A stretch of DNA of 64,000 nt from Bacteroidota bacterium (GTDB taxonomy: Bacteria > Bacteroidota > Ignavibacteria > UBA10030 > SZUA-254). Below are positions 55,908-64,000 of the stretch, piece by piece. Under the pieces are notes generated by a model, which was given only the letters and a program-made list of their open reading frames with translations, was not told the DNA's origin and ran no database searches. The position numbers and the translations under genes are program-made. The number at the start of each line of letters is the position of its first letter. Positions within the stretch are counted from its first letter, which is position 1. The DNA lies in the NCBI GenBank assembly GCA_020056225.1, contig JAGVIE010000038.1, positions 1-64,000 of the forward strand, read 5' to 3'.

Positions 55908-56657
55908 TTGATTAAAACTCTGATAAATAAAGTTGCGGTAGTAACAGGGAGCGCCCAGGGCATCGGGAAAGCTATTGCTATCAAGCTTGCTAATGCCGGC
56001 GCGGATGTAATCGTGGTCGACATGGACGTAGAAGGCATTGGACAAACATCAAAAGAAATCGAATCATTAGGCGTAAAAGCGCTCGGTGTCAAATGCAATG
56101 TTGCCGATGCAAACGAAGTTGCAAATCTTGTTTCTAAAATACAGGAAACATTTCCAACGATCGATATCCTTGTTAATAACGCCGGAATTACGCGAGACAA
56201 TCTTCTGATAAGAATGGACGAGAAGGATTGGGATATTGTTTTATCTGTAAACTTGAAGGGTCCATTCCTCATGACTAAAGCAATCAGCCAGGTTATGATG
56301 AGACAAAGACGGGGGCGTATCGTCAATGTTGCTTCTGTCGTTGGTATGATGGGCAATGCCGGACAGGCAAATTATGCGGCTTCAAAGGGCGGATTGGTTG
56401 CATTTACAAAATCTGTTGCCAAGGAATTCGCCTCGCGCAATATAACTTGTAATGCTGTTGCGCCCGGATTCATCGAAACAAGAATGACGGAAAAATTACA
56501 AAATGCAGTAAAAGAAAATTATATCAAAGCAATCCCTCTAAACCGATTCGGCACTGCAGACGATGTTGCCAATGCAATTTTGTTCCTGGCATCTGATGAT
56601 GCGAGCTATATTACGGGGCAAATAATCGGTGTGGACGGCGGTATGTTTATGAGGTAA
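55908..56657 (+). CDS. fabG: 3-oxoacyl-ACP reductase
   Basis: 249 residues, short-chain dehydrogenase. It reduces 3-oxoacyl-ACP with NADPH. Cofactor motif VTGSAQGIGKA (12-22), NAG in LVNNAGITRDN, and catalytic Tyr-xxx-Lys in NYAASKGGL. The start appears to be TTG at 55908 (TTG ATT AAA ACT), 2 bp after fabD, with no ATG nearby giving the normal N-terminus; translation may depend on coupling to fabD. Confidence 0.94.
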   Translation: MIKTLINKVAVVTGSAQGIGKAIAIKLANAGADVIVVDMDVEGIGQTSKEIESLGVKALGVKCNVADANEVANLVSKIQETFPTIDILVNNAGITRDNLLIRMDEKDWDIVLSVNLKGPFLMTKAISQVMMRQRRGRIVNVASVVGMMGNAGQANYAASKGGLVAFTKSVAKEFASRNITCNAVAPGFIETRMTEKLQNAVKENYIKAIPLNRFGTADDVANAILFLASDDASYITGQIIGVDGGMFMR

Positions 56658-56722
56658 TAGTCAGAATTTTTAAAAAATAGCAATTCATCAAATTAAAATC
56701 AATAATATAAGGAGAAAACCTT

Positions 56723-56959
56723 ATGGCAGATGTAGAAGCAAAAGTAAAAGAGATCATAATGAATAAGCTTGGCGTAGAAGCCTCGCAGGTAACCCCGGCT
56801 GCGTCGTTCACAAACGATCTCGGCGCCGATTCACTTGATACGGTAGAATTGGTGATGGAGTTTGAGAAATCATTTAATCTCCAGATACCCGATGAAGACG
56901 CAGAAAAAATATCGACAGTCGGTGATGCAATAAATTATCTGTCTGCGAAAGCTAAATAA
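56723..56959 (+). CDS. acpP: Acyl carrier protein
   Basis: 78 residues, acidic, all-helical. The 4'-phosphopantetheine attachment serine is Ser37 in [15 protein letters not shown] strong ribosome site (AAGGAGAAAACCTT) suits the high expression expected of ACP. It lies between fabG and fabF, as in many bacteria. Confidence 0.98.
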   Translation: MADVEAKVKEIIMNKLGVEASQVTPAASFTNDLGADSLDTVELVMEFEKSFNLQIPDEDAEKISTVGDAINYLSAKAK

Positions 56960-57025
56960 TTTAATATTTCCAGAACTCAACTTAGTTTTTCGGACTTTTT
57001 GAGATAACGTTGACGTGGAGAAAGA

Positions 57026-58288
57026 ATGAACACAAACCATAATAATCGGCGCCGTGTTGTTGTTACGGGGATGGGTGTTGTTACGCCTATCGGATTGAAT
57101 GTGAATGAATGCTGGAATAATTCTCTATCTGGAAAAAGCGGTGTGGGAAAAATTACCTATTTCGATTCGAGCAAGTACGCTACGAAAATTGCCGCGGAAT
57201 TGAAAGGATTTAATCCGTTGAATTTTATTGAGAAAAAGGAAGTCAACAGGATGGATCCTTTTACACAGTATGGAATGGCGTCGGCGGCAATGGCGATGAA
57301 AGATTCCGGGCTTGACCTTGAAAAGGTTGACCGGGATCGGGCGGGAGTCATCTTTGGTTCGGGGATCGGAGGAATGCTGACGTGGCATAACCAGATGCAG
57401 GAATATTATGTGAGTGGTCCAGACCGTATCAGTCCGTTCTTCGTACCGATGATGATCGCCGATATAGCCGCAGGGTACATTTCAATGAAGTACAAATTGA
57501 AAGGTCCGAACTACGCTACAACATCTGCTTGTTCTACGTCTTCTCACGCAATTGCCGATGCGTTTATGTTAATCCAGCGCGGTGATGCTGATATAATGGT
57601 TACAGGCGGTTCTGAGGCGGCTATAACGCCGATGGGTATCGGCGGTTTTAATGCAATGAAAGCGCTCTCGACACGCAACGACAAACCCGAAAAAGCAAGC
57701 AGACCATTTGATGCACAGAGAGATGGTTTTGTTATGGGAGAAGGCGGCGGTGTATTGATTCTTGAAGAACTTAAGCATGCTTTAAATCGCGGCGCGAGTA
57801 TTTATGCTGAACTAAGCGGTATTGGACTTACTGCCGATGCTCACCATATAACCGCACCTGCACCGGGAGGCGAAGGCGCAGTGCGCTCAATGGGCTTGTG
57901 CATGAAAGATGCAGGGCTGCATCCCTCTGAAATTGATTACATAAATGCCCATGGTACTTCTACACAATACAACGACAAAACAGAAACTCAGGCGATTAAA
58001 ACCGTATTTGGCGAGCACGCGTTAAAACTTCATATCAGCTCGACGAAATCGATGACAGGTCATTTGCTTGGCGCCGCCGGAGCAATCGAATCTATCTTTA
58101 CTATCCTTGCGATAAAGAATAACATGCTGCCTCCGACGATTAATTATGAATTTCCCGATCCGGAGTGTGACTTGAATTATGTTCCGAATAAACCAATTTC
58201 CAAAATTGTAAATGCTGCAATCAGCAACACATTTGGGTTTGGTGGACACAACGCATCGATCTTGTTCAAGAAATTCAAAGAGAATTGA
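57026..58288 (+). CDS. fabF: 3-oxoacyl-ACP synthase II
   Basis: 420 residues. FabF elongates acyl-ACP by two carbons. Catalytic Cys169 is in TTSACSTSSHA; two histidines are in INAHGTSTQYND and SMTGHLLGAAG; the closing NTFGFGGHNASILF is diagnostic. GGAGAAAGA precedes the ATG. It follows acpP by 66 bp and precedes rnc by 12 bp. Confidence 0.97.
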   Translation: MNTNHNNRRRVVVTGMGVVTPIGLNVNECWNNSLSGKSGVGKITYFDSSKYATKIAAELKGFNPLNFIEKKEVNRMDPFTQYGMASAAMAMKDSGLDLEKVDRDRAGVIFGSGIGGMLTWHNQMQEYYVSGPDRISPFFVPMMIADIAAGYISMKYKLKGPNYATTSACSTSSHAIADAFMLIQRGDADIMVTGGSEAAITPMGIGGFNAMKALSTRNDKPEKASRPFDAQRDGFVMGEGGGVLILEELKHALNRGASIYAELSGIGLTADAHHITAPAPGGEGAVRSMGLCMKDAGLHPSEIDYINAHGTSTQYNDKTETQAIKTVFGEHALKLHISSTKSMTGHLLGAAGAIESIFTILAIKNNMLPPTINYEFPDPECDLNYVPNKPISKIVNAAISNTFGFGGHNASILFKKFKEN

Positions 58289-58300
58289 TGTTGTTAAAGT

Positions 58301-59077
58301 ATGACAATCCTGCGCCATTTCTTATTAAGGTTAAGCAAACTAATTGGCGCGCATCCGGAAGAATTATTCGGAGAAATAGATTTTAACAAACTCGAAAACG
58401 TTCTTCACTATTCCATCCGCAACAAACAATTTTTCCGGGAGGCGTTATCTCACCGTTCCTATCTTCAAGTCAGCGACGACAAAACCGCAATTTCTAATGA
58501 ACGTCTTGAGTTCCTTGGCGATTCCGTCTTGAATCTTGTGGTCGGCGAGTATCTTTATCATCGCGAACCAAACGCAGAAGAAGGTGAATTAACAAAAGTG
58601 CGGTCTCGTTTTGTTAACCGTAAGGCGGCAAGCATCTATGCGCGCAACTTGCGGCTTATGGAATTTATTCTCGTAAGCCCCCCTACACTGCAAATTCTCG
58701 GAAGAGGTATGGAAACAATACTTTCAGACGCATTTGAGGCAATCGTCGGGGCTATTTATCTTGATGGCGGATATGAACAGGCGAAGCAATTCATAGAACG
58801 CTGCGTTTCTTCTGCCATAGAAAGCAGCGCGTTGAAATTGGACGATGAAAATTTTAAAAGCCAACTGCTGGAACAGTCTCAGGCGAGCGGGATTGGTGTT
58901 CCACGCTACGTCACCATAAATGAATCTGGTCCCGATCATGATCGTACATTCACAGTCGAAGTTTTCATAGGTAAAAACTCTTACGGCACAGGTACAGGTA
59001 AGAATAAAAAAGATGCCGAGCAGGCGGCGGCTGAGAAAGCATTAAAACAATTCCATAATGACGAAGGTGTAGAATGA
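58301..59077 (+). CDS. rnc: Ribonuclease III
   Basis: 258 residues. RNase III cuts double-stranded RNA in rRNA and mRNA processing. The signature NERLEFLGDSVL is at 66-77, the second acidic cluster is DAFEAIVGAIYLDGG, and a C-terminal double-stranded-RNA-binding domain (about 185-254: SQLLEQSQA ... GTGKNKKDAEQAAAEKAL) follows. The fabF-rnc order is widespread. It overlaps the CoA-binding gene by 4 bp. Confidence 0.97.
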   Translation: MTILRHFLLRLSKLIGAHPEELFGEIDFNKLENVLHYSIRNKQFFREALSHRSYLQVSDDKTAISNERLEFLGDSVLNLVVGEYLYHREPNAEEGELTKVRSRFVNRKAASIYARNLRLMEFILVSPPTLQILGRGMETILSDAFEAIVGAIYLDGGYEQAKQFIERCVSSAIESSALKLDDENFKSQLLEQSQASGIGVPRYVTINESGPDHDRTFTVEVFIGKNSYGTGTGKNKKDAEQAAAEKALKQFHNDEGVE

Positions 59078-59487
59078 AGTCGTTAAGCGATAATGAAATA
59101 AGACGTATTCTTGAAGAGTCAAAGACGATAGCCATAGTCGGGGCTTCTGCTAAACCCGATAGAGATAGCTACATGATCATGCAATTTCTACAACAGCACG
59201 GTTATAATGTTATTCCTGTTAATCCGGCATATAAAGAAATTGCAGGTCTCAAATGCTACTCAGGTTTGCGCGATATTCCGGAGAAAATAGATATAGTAGA
59301 TATATTTAGGAAACAGGAAGATGTTCTACCAATAGTCGATGACGCGATTGCCGTAAATGCCAAGACTGTTTGGATGCAGTTGGGAGTTGTAAACGAAGAT
59401 GCGGCGCGGGCGGCATCCAGGGCAGGTATAAATGTTATAATGAATCGTTGTATAAAGATAGATTTTATCAGGCTTATCTCCCGCTGA
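59074..59487 (+). CDS. CoA-binding domain protein (YccU type)
   Basis: 137 residues forming a single CoA-binding Rossmann domain: TIAIVGASAKPDRDSYMIM (18-36) and GYNVIPVNPAYKEIAGLKCY. The family binds CoA but its reaction is unknown; in Gram-negatives it is a stand-alone protein, in contrast to the fused acyl-CoA synthetase versions. Translationally coupled to rnc by a 4-bp overlap. The next gene starts 5 bp after its stop, so it shares the operon. Confidence 0.88.
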   Translation: MKSLSDNEIRRILEESKTIAIVGASAKPDRDSYMIMQFLQQHGYNVIPVNPAYKEIAGLKCYSGLRDIPEKIDIVDIFRKQEDVLPIVDDAIAVNAKTVWMQLGVVNEDAARAASRAGINVIMNRCIKIDFIRLISR

Positions 59488-59492
59488 TCCGA

Positions 59493-60830
59493 ATGAAGAC
59501 AATCATTGTACTCCCCGTTATTATTTTCTTGCTTTGTTATTCTCAGTGCTATAGCCGGGATTTACAGATTTTAAGAGATTCTACGGTTACCGCTTCCGAT
59601 ACTATTCTTGTGGTTGATACCATTGTAATCGTTGGAAATAAACATACCAAAGGTTTTGTAATCGTTCGCGAGATGTCGCTGCAGCGCGGTACGCAAATTA
59701 CGAAAGAACTTCTTCAGTACGATCAGGAACGTATCTACAGCCTTGGCTTGTTTAACCGCGTTCAACTTCACGTTGCAGTAACCTCGAATGGACACGCGGA
59801 TATTATAGTCGAGGTTAGTGAACGTTGGTTCATATTCCCATTTCCGATTATCGGCGTTAAGGACAGAGACTGGGATAAAGTATATTACGGGATTGGATTA
59901 CTCCATGCAAATTTTCGGGGACGCAATGAAAAACTATTTGGGACGGTCGTGCTTGGCTATGATCCATCCGCATCCCTTTCATACCGAAATCCTTTTCTCA
60001 GCATAGATGGCTCATATATTCTCGATACACGCATAGCTTATAATAAGGTTCGGAATAAGAGCATTCAGGCATCAAGCGGATCTGATAATTTTAATGAAAA
60101 ACATTTTTCATTTTCATTCAGCCTTGGCAAACGCATCGGCATTAAACATACATTTTGGGTAACAACAGGGTATGAGGTTGTCGACGTTTCTGAATATAAA
60201 CCGGGAAGAACAAACTCATCTACAGGCAAGGATAAATTTCCCATACTCGGTTTGAGTTACGCATACGATACGCGCGATCTATACGAGTATCCATCCTACG
60301 GAACGCTTTTAAAGGCGTCTGTCTACAAATATGGCATTCCATCAGGTAATGTAGATATTATTCGTTACGCCGTCGATTTTCGTCGTTATATACCGCTCGG
60401 ATCAGATTTTGTTCTGACAACCAGAACATTTACCGATATCGTTGCCGCCGGACCAACGGCGAGTTATCACCACGTGTACTTCGGTTACAATGAAAGAGTA
60501 CGAGGGCACTTTACAGAAGTGATAGAAGGAGAAAATCTTTTAGGTGTTTCTACTGAATTACACTATCCTTTGATTAAACCGGTTTATTTTAAATTCGATT
60601 TTTTGCCGGCAGAGTTCAGCATTCTAAAATTTGGAGTCGGTGCCGCCGCTTTTGCTGATGCGGGAACTGTATGGTTTCGCCATCAACCGGTTGCCATTAA
60701 TTTGTTTGCCAGGGGGTACGGCTTTGGCGTTCACTTTATCCTTCCTTATAGCTGGATCCTTCGAACTGATTATGCCTGGAATGAAGTCCGGCGCGGCGAA
60801 TTTATCGTCGACTTAGGATCATCATTTTGA
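59493..60830 (+). CDS. Small Omp85-family outer-membrane protein (one POTRA)
   Basis: 445 residues. Signal peptide (MKTIIVLPVIIFLLCYSQCYS), one POTRA-like domain (VVDTIVIVGNKHTKGFVIVR ... YSLGLFNRVQLHV, about 34-105), then a 16-strand-type barrel (SLGKRIGIKHTFWVTTG, LGLSYAYDTRDLYEYP, SVYKYGIP) with the family's late VRGHFTEVIEGENLLG motif and a final-strand Phe. BamA has five POTRA domains, so this is a short Omp85 relative, perhaps an export channel. The start at 59493 is preferred to an upstream in-frame ATG that lies inside the previous gene. Confidence 0.85.
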   Translation: MKTIIVLPVIIFLLCYSQCYSRDLQILRDSTVTASDTILVVDTIVIVGNKHTKGFVIVREMSLQRGTQITKELLQYDQERIYSLGLFNRVQLHVAVTSNGHADIIVEVSERWFIFPFPIIGVKDRDWDKVYYGIGLLHANFRGRNEKLFGTVVLGYDPSASLSYRNPFLSIDGSYILDTRIAYNKVRNKSIQASSGSDNFNEKHFSFSFSLGKRIGIKHTFWVTTGYEVVDVSEYKPGRTNSSTGKDKFPILGLSYAYDTRDLYEYPSYGTLLKASVYKYGIPSGNVDIIRYAVDFRRYIPLGSDFVLTTRTFTDIVAAGPTASYHHVYFGYNERVRGHFTEVIEGENLLGVSTELHYPLIKPVYFKFDFLPAEFSILKFGVGAAAFADAGTVWFRHQPVAINLFARGYGFGVHFILPYSWILRTDYAWNEVRRGEFIVDLGSSF

Positions 60831-60922
60831 GTTAACCTTACTAAGCATTATATTGCTTCATATTTGAGTGACGCAATCTAAACTTATTTTCTACCTTTGC
60901 GTTTTTTATTTATCATTGGAAT

Positions 60923-61633
60923 ATGGATTATTTCTACACACAACCCGAAAAAATCGCAACCACTTCTCTCATAATAGATGGCGACGAATTCACTCATCTG
61001 ACGCACGTCATGCGTAAAAGGGTAGGCGATACCATTCGCATAGTGGATGGACTGGGGACAGCGCATGATGCCGAGATAAAAGAAATTACAAAAAAAACAG
61101 CAACTGCCGCAATTCTCGAAACCTACAAAAACCACAATGAACACCCCGTAGCTATAACTTTGGCAGTAGGAATTTTAAAAAATCCATCCAGATTCGATTT
61201 TTTGGTTGAAAAGGTAACAGAGCTTGGTGCAAAAGAAATTATTCCCCTGCGTACTGATCGGACAATTCCGTCTCATGCAAAAGTGGATCGCTGGCAGAAA
61301 TTAGCATTAGCGGCTATGAAGCAATCGGGGCGGTCATTCCTTCCGATGGTGAGAAACACGAAGTCGCTCGATGAGTTTTTGAATGATACGAATTCTTTTG
61401 ATTTAAAACTGATCGCACACGAGAAAGAAGAAGAGAACGCTCCGATTCGAATCGCGCCTTCTTCCCGATCTGCAGGCTCGATGGTCATTCTTATCGGACC
61501 TGAGGGTGGATTCAGCGACGAGGAAGTTAATCGGTGTGTTGATGCCGGTTATCAGCGTCTTTATCTTGGTGAACGCCGTTTGCGTACCGAAACAGCGGCA
61601 ATTGTAGCGGTATCGAAGTTCATTGTACCATAA
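60923..61633 (+). CDS. rsmE: 16S rRNA (uracil-N3) methyltransferase RsmE
   Basis: 236 residues. RsmE methylates U1498 of 16S rRNA. N-terminal PUA-like domain with HLTHVMRKRVGDTIRIVDG, then the SPOUT knot with LVEKVTELGAKEIIPL, LIGPEGGFSDEEV and LGERRLRTETAAI. The length fits. It is about 90 bp after the small Omp85 gene and ends convergent to fchA, separated by a terminator. No ribosome site is clear. Confidence 0.95.
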   Translation: MDYFYTQPEKIATTSLIIDGDEFTHLTHVMRKRVGDTIRIVDGLGTAHDAEIKEITKKTATAAILETYKNHNEHPVAITLAVGILKNPSRFDFLVEKVTELGAKEIIPLRTDRTIPSHAKVDRWQKLALAAMKQSGRSFLPMVRNTKSLDEFLNDTNSFDLKLIAHEKEEENAPIRIAPSSRSAGSMVILIGPEGGFSDEEVNRCVDAGYQRLYLGERRLRTETAAIVAVSKFIVP

Positions 61634-61665
61634 TATTGATCTTAAATAACTCCAATAAACAAAGA

Positions 61666-61685
61666 GGTGGGTTTTGCAACCCGCC
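61666..61685. terminator. Bidirectional hairpin between rsmE and fchA
   Basis: GGTGGGTT (61666-61673) / AACCCGCC (61678-61685), one wobble, loop TTGC. On the minus strand the tail is TCTTTGTTTATT, so it likely serves fchA, and it also ends rsmE on the plus strand. Confidence 0.65.
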
Positions 61686-61716
61686 CCTTCAATTATAGAG
61701 TTAAATTTATTTGTCG

Positions 61717-62349
61717 TTACGATGGATTGATTTTAGTTCTTACAATTTGCATAATCTCCTCAGTCATCATTCTGCATGTACGCTGGAGAGATACTACTTC
61801 ATCCGTTCGCCATCCGACGAATTCCTGATCGGTAATACTGCTAATATTGATTTGAACGTTGAGCGCCGCGCCTTCTGCCGCGGCGTGAAGCATAAGCGCG
61901 CTTACTCCGGCATCGCTGATAGAATTCGCGTTTCCTTTTTCCGCGACAATTTTTGCAAGAGCTAATCCATCAACGACATGCTTCATAACTCTAAGCGGAA
62001 TGAGAGCGGCTTCCTTTGTCGCCGCCTGGATTGCCGCCGTTCGTAATGCTTTTTGATTTTCCGACTCTTTCGGAAGTCCGAACGCCTCCATAACTTTATT
62101 AAATGCGTCTGTGTCTTGATCAATCAGGGTTGTAAATGTTCTTCTCAGTTCTTCGGATTTAAGAACGATGCTTTTCATCTCGTGTTCAACTTCGATGTAT
62201 TTTTTCTTGCCAATTGTCAGATTACAAACCATAGATGTTAATGCCGCGCCAAGTGATCCTGCTAAGGCAGCAACACTACCGCCGCCCGGCGCTGGAGAAT
62301 TGGAGGCAAGCTCATCAATAAATCTTGTTACTGTTTTTTCTGTCAACAT
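61717..62349 (-). CDS. fchA: Formimidoyltetrahydrofolate cyclodeaminase
   Basis: 210 residues, all-helical family (FTCD C-domain type). It converts 5-formimino-tetrahydrofolate into methenyl-tetrahydrofolate with release of ammonia, the last step of the folate branch of histidine degradation. Landmarks: ASNSPAPGGGSVAALAGSLG (15-34) and VAEKGNANSISDAGVSALML near the end. In many bacteria it is fused to the formiminotransferase; here it is separate but 74 bp downstream of ftcD, which supports the pairing. Confidence 0.92.
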   Translation of the reverse strand: MLTEKTVTRFIDELASNSPAPGGGSVAALAGSLGAALTSMVCNLTIGKKKYIEVEHEMKSIVLKSEELRRTFTTLIDQDTDAFNKVMEAFGLPKESENQKALRTAAIQAATKEAALIPLRVMKHVVDGLALAKIVAEKGNANSISDAGVSALMLHAAAEGAALNVQINISSITDQEFVGWRTDEVVSLQRTCRMMTEEIMQIVRTKINPS

Positions 62350-62390
62350 ATATATATCTCCTGTTTTTCTAAGAATGATGCTGTATCCAT

Positions 62391-62423
62391 CTCCAACTTT
62401 GGAGAGGGATTATGGGGTGAGGA
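62391..62423. repeat. Short palindromic repeat between ftcD and fchA
   Basis: CTCCAA (62391-62396) / TTGGAG (62399-62404) followed by AGGGATTATGGGGTGAGG. The GAGAGGG...TGGGG.TGA pattern repeats that at 34207-34224 (dnaK side), so both belong to one family. It also borders the ftcD stop. Confidence 0.6.
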
Positions 62424-63425
62424 TCAAATCATATATTCAATAATTTTCTTTTTTGGATCAAATCGTTCAAGCTGGCTCAAACCCAATACCTCAACTGCGC
62501 GCGCGATATACTGTTCCTCTTTGACATTCGGGACGTTGCCGACATAAAATTTTCCGGCAATTACAAGCGCCTCTTTAGGAATAAGCCCAACGACCTCACT
62601 GCCCGTAACGTTAAGCCCAAGCTTCTGAGCTTCCCTTTTTACTTCTTCAAATGCAACGTGAGGAGGCGTAACGTTAAAATTGGTGAGATTAATTGAGACC
62701 TGTGCGATATCGAAGCGCTCGAGCATTACTCCCATCGCCTTAACAGATTTCAGTGAGCCGGGAACCTTCACGCTCTTACCGGATGAGTCTTTAATGTTCC
62801 GTCCGCTTTCACGAATTCTGAGCGCGATTTCATGAGCAAGGTCTTTGTTGTTCGTAGTAAGATTAACGTTGTACGCGATGAGGAATACGCGCGCGCCTGT
62901 TACAGTTGCGCCGGATTTTGAATTGAAATCGGGGGCTCCGTAATCGGGACGCCAAGCCGGGTCTTTGAGTTTCTCAGCCAGTCCTTCATACTCACCTTTC
63001 CTGATATTGGAAAGATTTTGCCGCTCCGGGATCCGGGCGGCTTCTTCATACAAATACATAGGAATGTGAAGTTCATCAGCCACGCGTTTACCGAATTCGT
63101 TGGCTAACCGAACGCAATCCTGCATGGAAACGCCTGAAATTGGAATGAACGGTACCACGTCGGTTGCGCCGAGCCGCGGATGTTCGCCTTTGTGCTTGGT
63201 CATATCGATTAACCCGGCGGCTGTTTTAGTCGATTGGAAAGCCGCTTCCCTGACTGAGTCCGGGTTGCCTACAAATGTCACCACACACCGATTGTAATCT
63301 TTGTCGGGTTCAACGCTTAGGAGCTTAACGTTATTGACTTGTTTGATGCTCTCGGCGATAGCGTCGATAACTTTTTGGTCTCTTCCTTCGCTGAAGTTCG
63401 GAACACATTCTACCAGTTTAGTCAT
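62424..63425 (-). CDS. ftcD: Glutamate formimidoyltransferase
   Basis: 333 residues. It transfers the formimino group of N-formiminoglutamate to tetrahydrofolate, releasing glutamate. The start MTKLVECVPNFSEGRD is typical, and HKGEHPRLGATDVVPFIP (78-95) carries the active-site His. GAPDFNSKSGATVTGAR is the folate side. It is the stand-alone N-terminal half of the mammalian FTCD enzyme. It lies between hutI and fchA in one minus-strand operon, with 43 and 74 bp gaps. Confidence 0.95.
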   Translation of the reverse strand: MTKLVECVPNFSEGRDQKVIDAIAESIKQVNNVKLLSVEPDKDYNRCVVTFVGNPDSVREAAFQSTKTAAGLIDMTKHKGEHPRLGATDVVPFIPISGVSMQDCVRLANEFGKRVADELHIPMYLYEEAARIPERQNLSNIRKGEYEGLAEKLKDPAWRPDYGAPDFNSKSGATVTGARVFLIAYNVNLTTNNKDLAHEIALRIRESGRNIKDSSGKSVKVPGSLKSVKAMGVMLERFDIAQVSINLTNFNVTPPHVAFEEVKREAQKLGLNVTGSEVVGLIPKEALVIAGKFYVGNVPNVKEEQYIARAVEVLGLSQLERFDPKKKIIEYMI

Positions 63426-63468
63426 ATTCTTTCAATTAAAAATTTAAAATGCAGAATTAAAAACATTA

Positions 63469-64000
63469 TCAGAATTCCAACACAACTCCGTCTTTCACAA
63501 CTTTTTCCACGTGGTTCTCGCCAAAGTGATACGGGAGGAATTTATAATTTGGTATATCCAGCACTATCAGATCGGCTTTCTTACCGACATCAATACTGCC
63601 GATTTCGTTTGACAGATTTAATGCCGCCGCAGCGTTTAGCGTTGACGCGGTGATAGCTTCTTCCGGCGACATCTTCATTTGTGCGCATGCGATCGTCATC
63701 ATTATCGGCATACTGTACGACATGCAGGAACCGGGGTTAAAATCCGTGGCAATCGCAACCGGAACGCCTGCATCGATCATCTTTCTTGCGGGCGCGTGCG
63801 GATGATTCAGGAAGAATGATACGCCAGGCAACAAAACACCGACAACCTTTGCTTCTGCGAGCGCTTTAATGCCTGCGTCGCTGATATTCTCAAGATGATC
63901 AGCCGAGACAGCTTTTATTTCAGCGGCAAGCTCTGAACCGCCGCAGGAAGTAAGCTCGTCGGCATGAAGTTTGGGCAGAAGCCCCGCGTTCTTAGCGGCG
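63469..64000 (-). CDS. hutI: Imidazolonepropionase, C-terminal part (runs off the window)
   Basis: About 176 residues of roughly 410 are visible; the 5' end lies beyond base 64000. The enzyme opens imidazolone propionate to N-formiminoglutamate. Visible: LHADELTSCGGSELAAE (metal-binding His and Glu), LLPGVSFFLNH, AIATDFNPGSC (metal-binding Asp) and the closing GSIDVGKKADLIVLDIPNY typical of amidohydrolases. It is the first gene of the hutI-ftcD-fchA run; a TTG near 63834 that might be taken for a start is internal. Confidence 0.93.
   Translation of the reverse strand, partial: AAKNAGLLPKLHADELTSCGGSELAAEIKAVSADHLENISDAGIKALAEAKVVGVLLPGVSFFLNHPHAPARKMIDAGVPVAIATDFNPGSCMSYSMPIMMTIACAQMKMSPEEAITASTLNAAAALNLSNEIGSIDVGKKADLIVLDIPNYKFLPYHFGENHVEKVVKDGVVLEF

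Noticed and set aside
1-64000. CRISPR arrays, tRNA or rRNA genes, complete insertion sequences
   Set aside because: I scanned the intergenic stretches and saw no regularly spaced repeats, no cloverleaf or rRNA segments and no transposase or integrase frame.

Overview
The window looks like a chromosomal piece from a Bacteroidota/Ignavibacteriota-type (FCB group) Gram-negative bacterium. Six reading frames end in the type IX secretion (T9SS) C-terminal sorting domain, with the NYPNPFNP-type opening and the SGVYFYRL-type strand, and outer-membrane Omp85 barrels are present. Housekeeping gene order is conventional (yceD-rpmF-plsX-fabH-fabD-fabG-acpP-fabF-rnc). Several genes appear to use a sigma70-like TTGACT-N17-TATATT promoter rather than the TTTG/TAnnTTTG type of classical Bacteroidetes. 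No tRNA, rRNA, CRISPR array or complete transposon was found.

Layout. 0-7 kb: a frameshifted tail of an RHS-repeat protein, two cold-shock genes, an adenosine-specific kinase family gene, a lipoprotein version of RidA, a secreted M14 carboxypeptidase and urocanate hydratase (hutU). 7-17 kb: three very large T9SS-exported repeat proteins on the minus strand; one carries a papain-like protease core. 17-22 kb: uvrA, a DUF58 protein and a TPR lipoprotein. 22-27 kb: a secreted metzincin protease gene interrupted by one in-frame TGA, and another T9SS protein. 27-36 kb: rsmB-type methyltransferase, isoaspartyl peptidase, clpB, an AT-rich SIR2-like gene with a small membrane-protein gene, and dnaK. 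36-42 kb (plus strand): birA, coaX, a polyprenyl diphosphate synthase, ptsH, ptsI and a phosphoglucose/phosphomannose isomerase. 42-47 kb: a metallopeptidase/TolB-propeller/Omp85 fusion with a BamB-like lipoprotein and a PEGA protein. 47-52 kb: a Crp/Fnr regulator, a PHP phosphoesterase, ribH and a PorZ-like protein. 52-62 kb: the fatty acid/phospholipid operon, rnc, a CoA-binding protein, a small Omp85 protein and rsmE. 62-64 kb: the folate-dependent half of histidine degradation (fchA, ftcD, hutI) on the minus strand, with hutI running off the edge.

How the genes fit together. hutU at 5.2 kb and hutI-ftcD-fchA at 62-64 kb are steps of one pathway (histidine to glutamate through formimino-tetrahydrofolate), kept about 57 kb apart. 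The many exported proteins (M14 peptidase, papain-like and metzincin proteases, beta-propeller proteins, PorZ-like protein) suggest a protein-degrading, surface-active heterotroph.

The best candidates for something new are the in-frame TGA that separates the protease domain from its T9SS sorting tail, the AT-rich SIR2-like gene and its small membrane partner inside the dnaK-clpB heat-shock locus, the triple-domain peptidase-propeller-Omp85 fusion, and promoters that sit so close to the birA and polyprenyl synthase ATGs that the mRNAs would be leaderless. I did not find a clear multi-gene system that I could call undescribed; the SIR2 locus is the nearest to one.
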